Origin: Alviniconcha marisindica
Lineage: Eukaryota > Mollusca > Gastropoda > Provannidae
Reading direction: 5' to 3'
DNA: 64,000 bases
Assembly (NCBI GenBank): GCA_018857735.1
Contig: JABMCL010002504.1
Span: 256,770 to 320,769, forward strand
Shown here: positions 62,901 through 64,000 of the stretch, in pieces
Position numbering within the stretch: position 1 is the stretch's first letter
Layout of the letters: each line of letters begins with the position of its first letter
Notes under the pieces: generated by a model
Database searches by the model: none
Seen by the model: only the letters and a program-made list of their open reading frames with translations
What the model was told of the DNA's origin: nothing
Program-made: the position numbers and the translations under genes

Positions 62901-64000
62901 CAAAAAAACCCCAAAAAAAGGGGGAAAAAAACCCCCCTTTTTTAAAAAAAACGGGGTTTTGGGGGGGGGGGGGGCCCCGGGAAAACCCCCGGGGGAAAAA
63001 AAAAAGGGTTTTTTTAACGGGCCCCGGGGGTTTTTAAAATTTTTTTCCCCCAAATTTTCCCTTTTTCGGGAAAACCCGGGGTTTTTTTTAAAATTGGGGG
63101 GCCCCCGGCCCGGTTTAAATTTTTTGGGGGGGTTCCCCCGGGGGGGGGACCCAAAAAAAACCCCCCTTTTCCCCCAACCCCCCCCCCTTTTTCCCCTTTG
63201 GGGGGCCCCCCCCCTTTTTTCCCCCGGGGGGGGGTTTTTTTAAAAAAAAGGGCCCCCCTTTTAACCCCCCGGCCCCCGGGGGGGGGGCCCCCCCCAAAAA
63301 AAAATTTATTTTTTGGGGAAAAAAATTTTTTTTTTTCCCCCCCTTTTTTTAAAAAAAAAAAAAATTTAAAATTTTTTTAAAAAAAGAAACCCTTTTTAAA
63401 AAAAAAACCCCCTAAAAATTTTTTCCCCTTAATTTTTTTTTTTGTTTTCCCCCGGGGGGGGGAAAAATTTTGGGGGAAAAAAAATTTTTTAAAAAAAACA
63501 ACCCCCCCCGGAAAACCCCCCCCCCCCCGGGGGCGGGGGGGAAAATTTTAATTTTTAAAACCCCCCCCTTTTTTTTCCCCCTTCCCTTTCCCGGGGACCA
63601 AAAAAGGAAAAAAAAAAAAATTTTTTTTTTTTTTTGGGGATGAAAAGGGGGGGGGCCCTTTTTGGATCCAGGGGGGCCCCCCCCCCGGGGAAGGGAAATT
63701 CCGGGGGTTTTTTTTTTTTTTTAAAAATTTTTTGGCCCCCCGGGGGGGGAAAATTTGGTTTTTCCCCCCCTTTTTTTCCCCCTTTTTCCTTTTTCCCCCC
63801 CCCTTTCCCTTTTTCCCTTTTCCCTTTTTTTTAATTAAATTTCCCTTTTTTTTAACCCTTTTTTTTGGTTTTTTGGGGGGGTTTTTGGGGGGGGAAAAAA
63901 TTTTTTTGGGGCCCCTTTTTGGGGGGGGGGGGGGGGGTTTTTTTTCCCTTTTCCCCCCCCCCGGGGGAATTCCCGGGAAAAACCCCAAAAAAAAAAGGGT
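59938..64000. other. Homopolymer-only sequence, probable sequencing or assembly artefact
   Basis: From about 59938 to the end almost every base lies in a run of three or more identical bases, in all four letters, with no normal sequence in between. The change is abrupt. All open frames here (Gly/Pro/Phe/Lys-rich) follow from the runs. I annotate no gene, repeat family or structure in it. Confidence 0.92.

Noticed and set aside
59938..64000. Many long open frames of Gly, Pro, Phe and Lys, some over 150 codons
   Set aside because: They follow automatically from runs of G, C, T and A; both strands and several frames are open together and no domain is visible.

Overview
This is animal nuclear DNA. 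It has small exons (39-180 bp) in kilobase introns, GT..AG junctions, AT-rich composition, many minisatellites and (CA)n tracts, and tRNA-derived SINE copies. The coding sequences and the dispersed repeats look most like a mollusc, probably a gastropod. That assignment is an inference; no species marker was recognised.

Layout. Positions 1-12,663 (minus strand) hold a complete HIBADH gene, mitochondrial 3-hydroxyisobutyrate dehydrogenase of valine catabolism. It has eight coding exons whose phases all join to give 331 residues. Positions 15,814-49,179 (plus strand) hold a complete YME1L1 gene, the inner-membrane i-AAA protease. It has 21 coding exons whose phases all join to give 751 residues. 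The two genes are head to head across about 3.15 kb, and both products are mitochondrial. Positions 50,024-53,338 hold a decayed LTR retrotransposon of Gypsy type on the minus strand, with both LTRs, primer-binding site, gag, protease and integrase pieces but no reverse transcriptase body. Positions 54,150-54,960 carry a 60-bp tandem array that runs into a very GC-rich island. Positions 57,757-59,380 (minus) hold three exons of an ABCC/MRP-type transporter (linker and start of the second membrane domain), with no other part of the gene visible. From about 59,938 to the end the sequence is almost only homopolymer runs; I read it as a sequencing or assembly artefact and annotate no genes in it.

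The most striking pattern crosses all three genes. Tandem duplications repeatedly span an exon edge, so one intact exon sits beside decaying partial copies that keep the splice site. I see this at HIBADH exons 3, 4, 6, 7 and 8, at YME1L1 exon 7 (copies of its transmembrane segment fill much of a 2.4-kb intron), and at the ABCC linker exon. One HIBADH copy (exon 7) is still in frame with a donor.

Other mobile DNA lies in the YME1L1 introns: a hAT-type fragment with matching termini (39,351-40,508), a LINE reverse-transcriptase tail (43,137-43,330), and a 3.3-kb segment bounded by a perfect 23-bp inverted repeat (43,325-46,637) that carries a recurring internal motif in both orientations.
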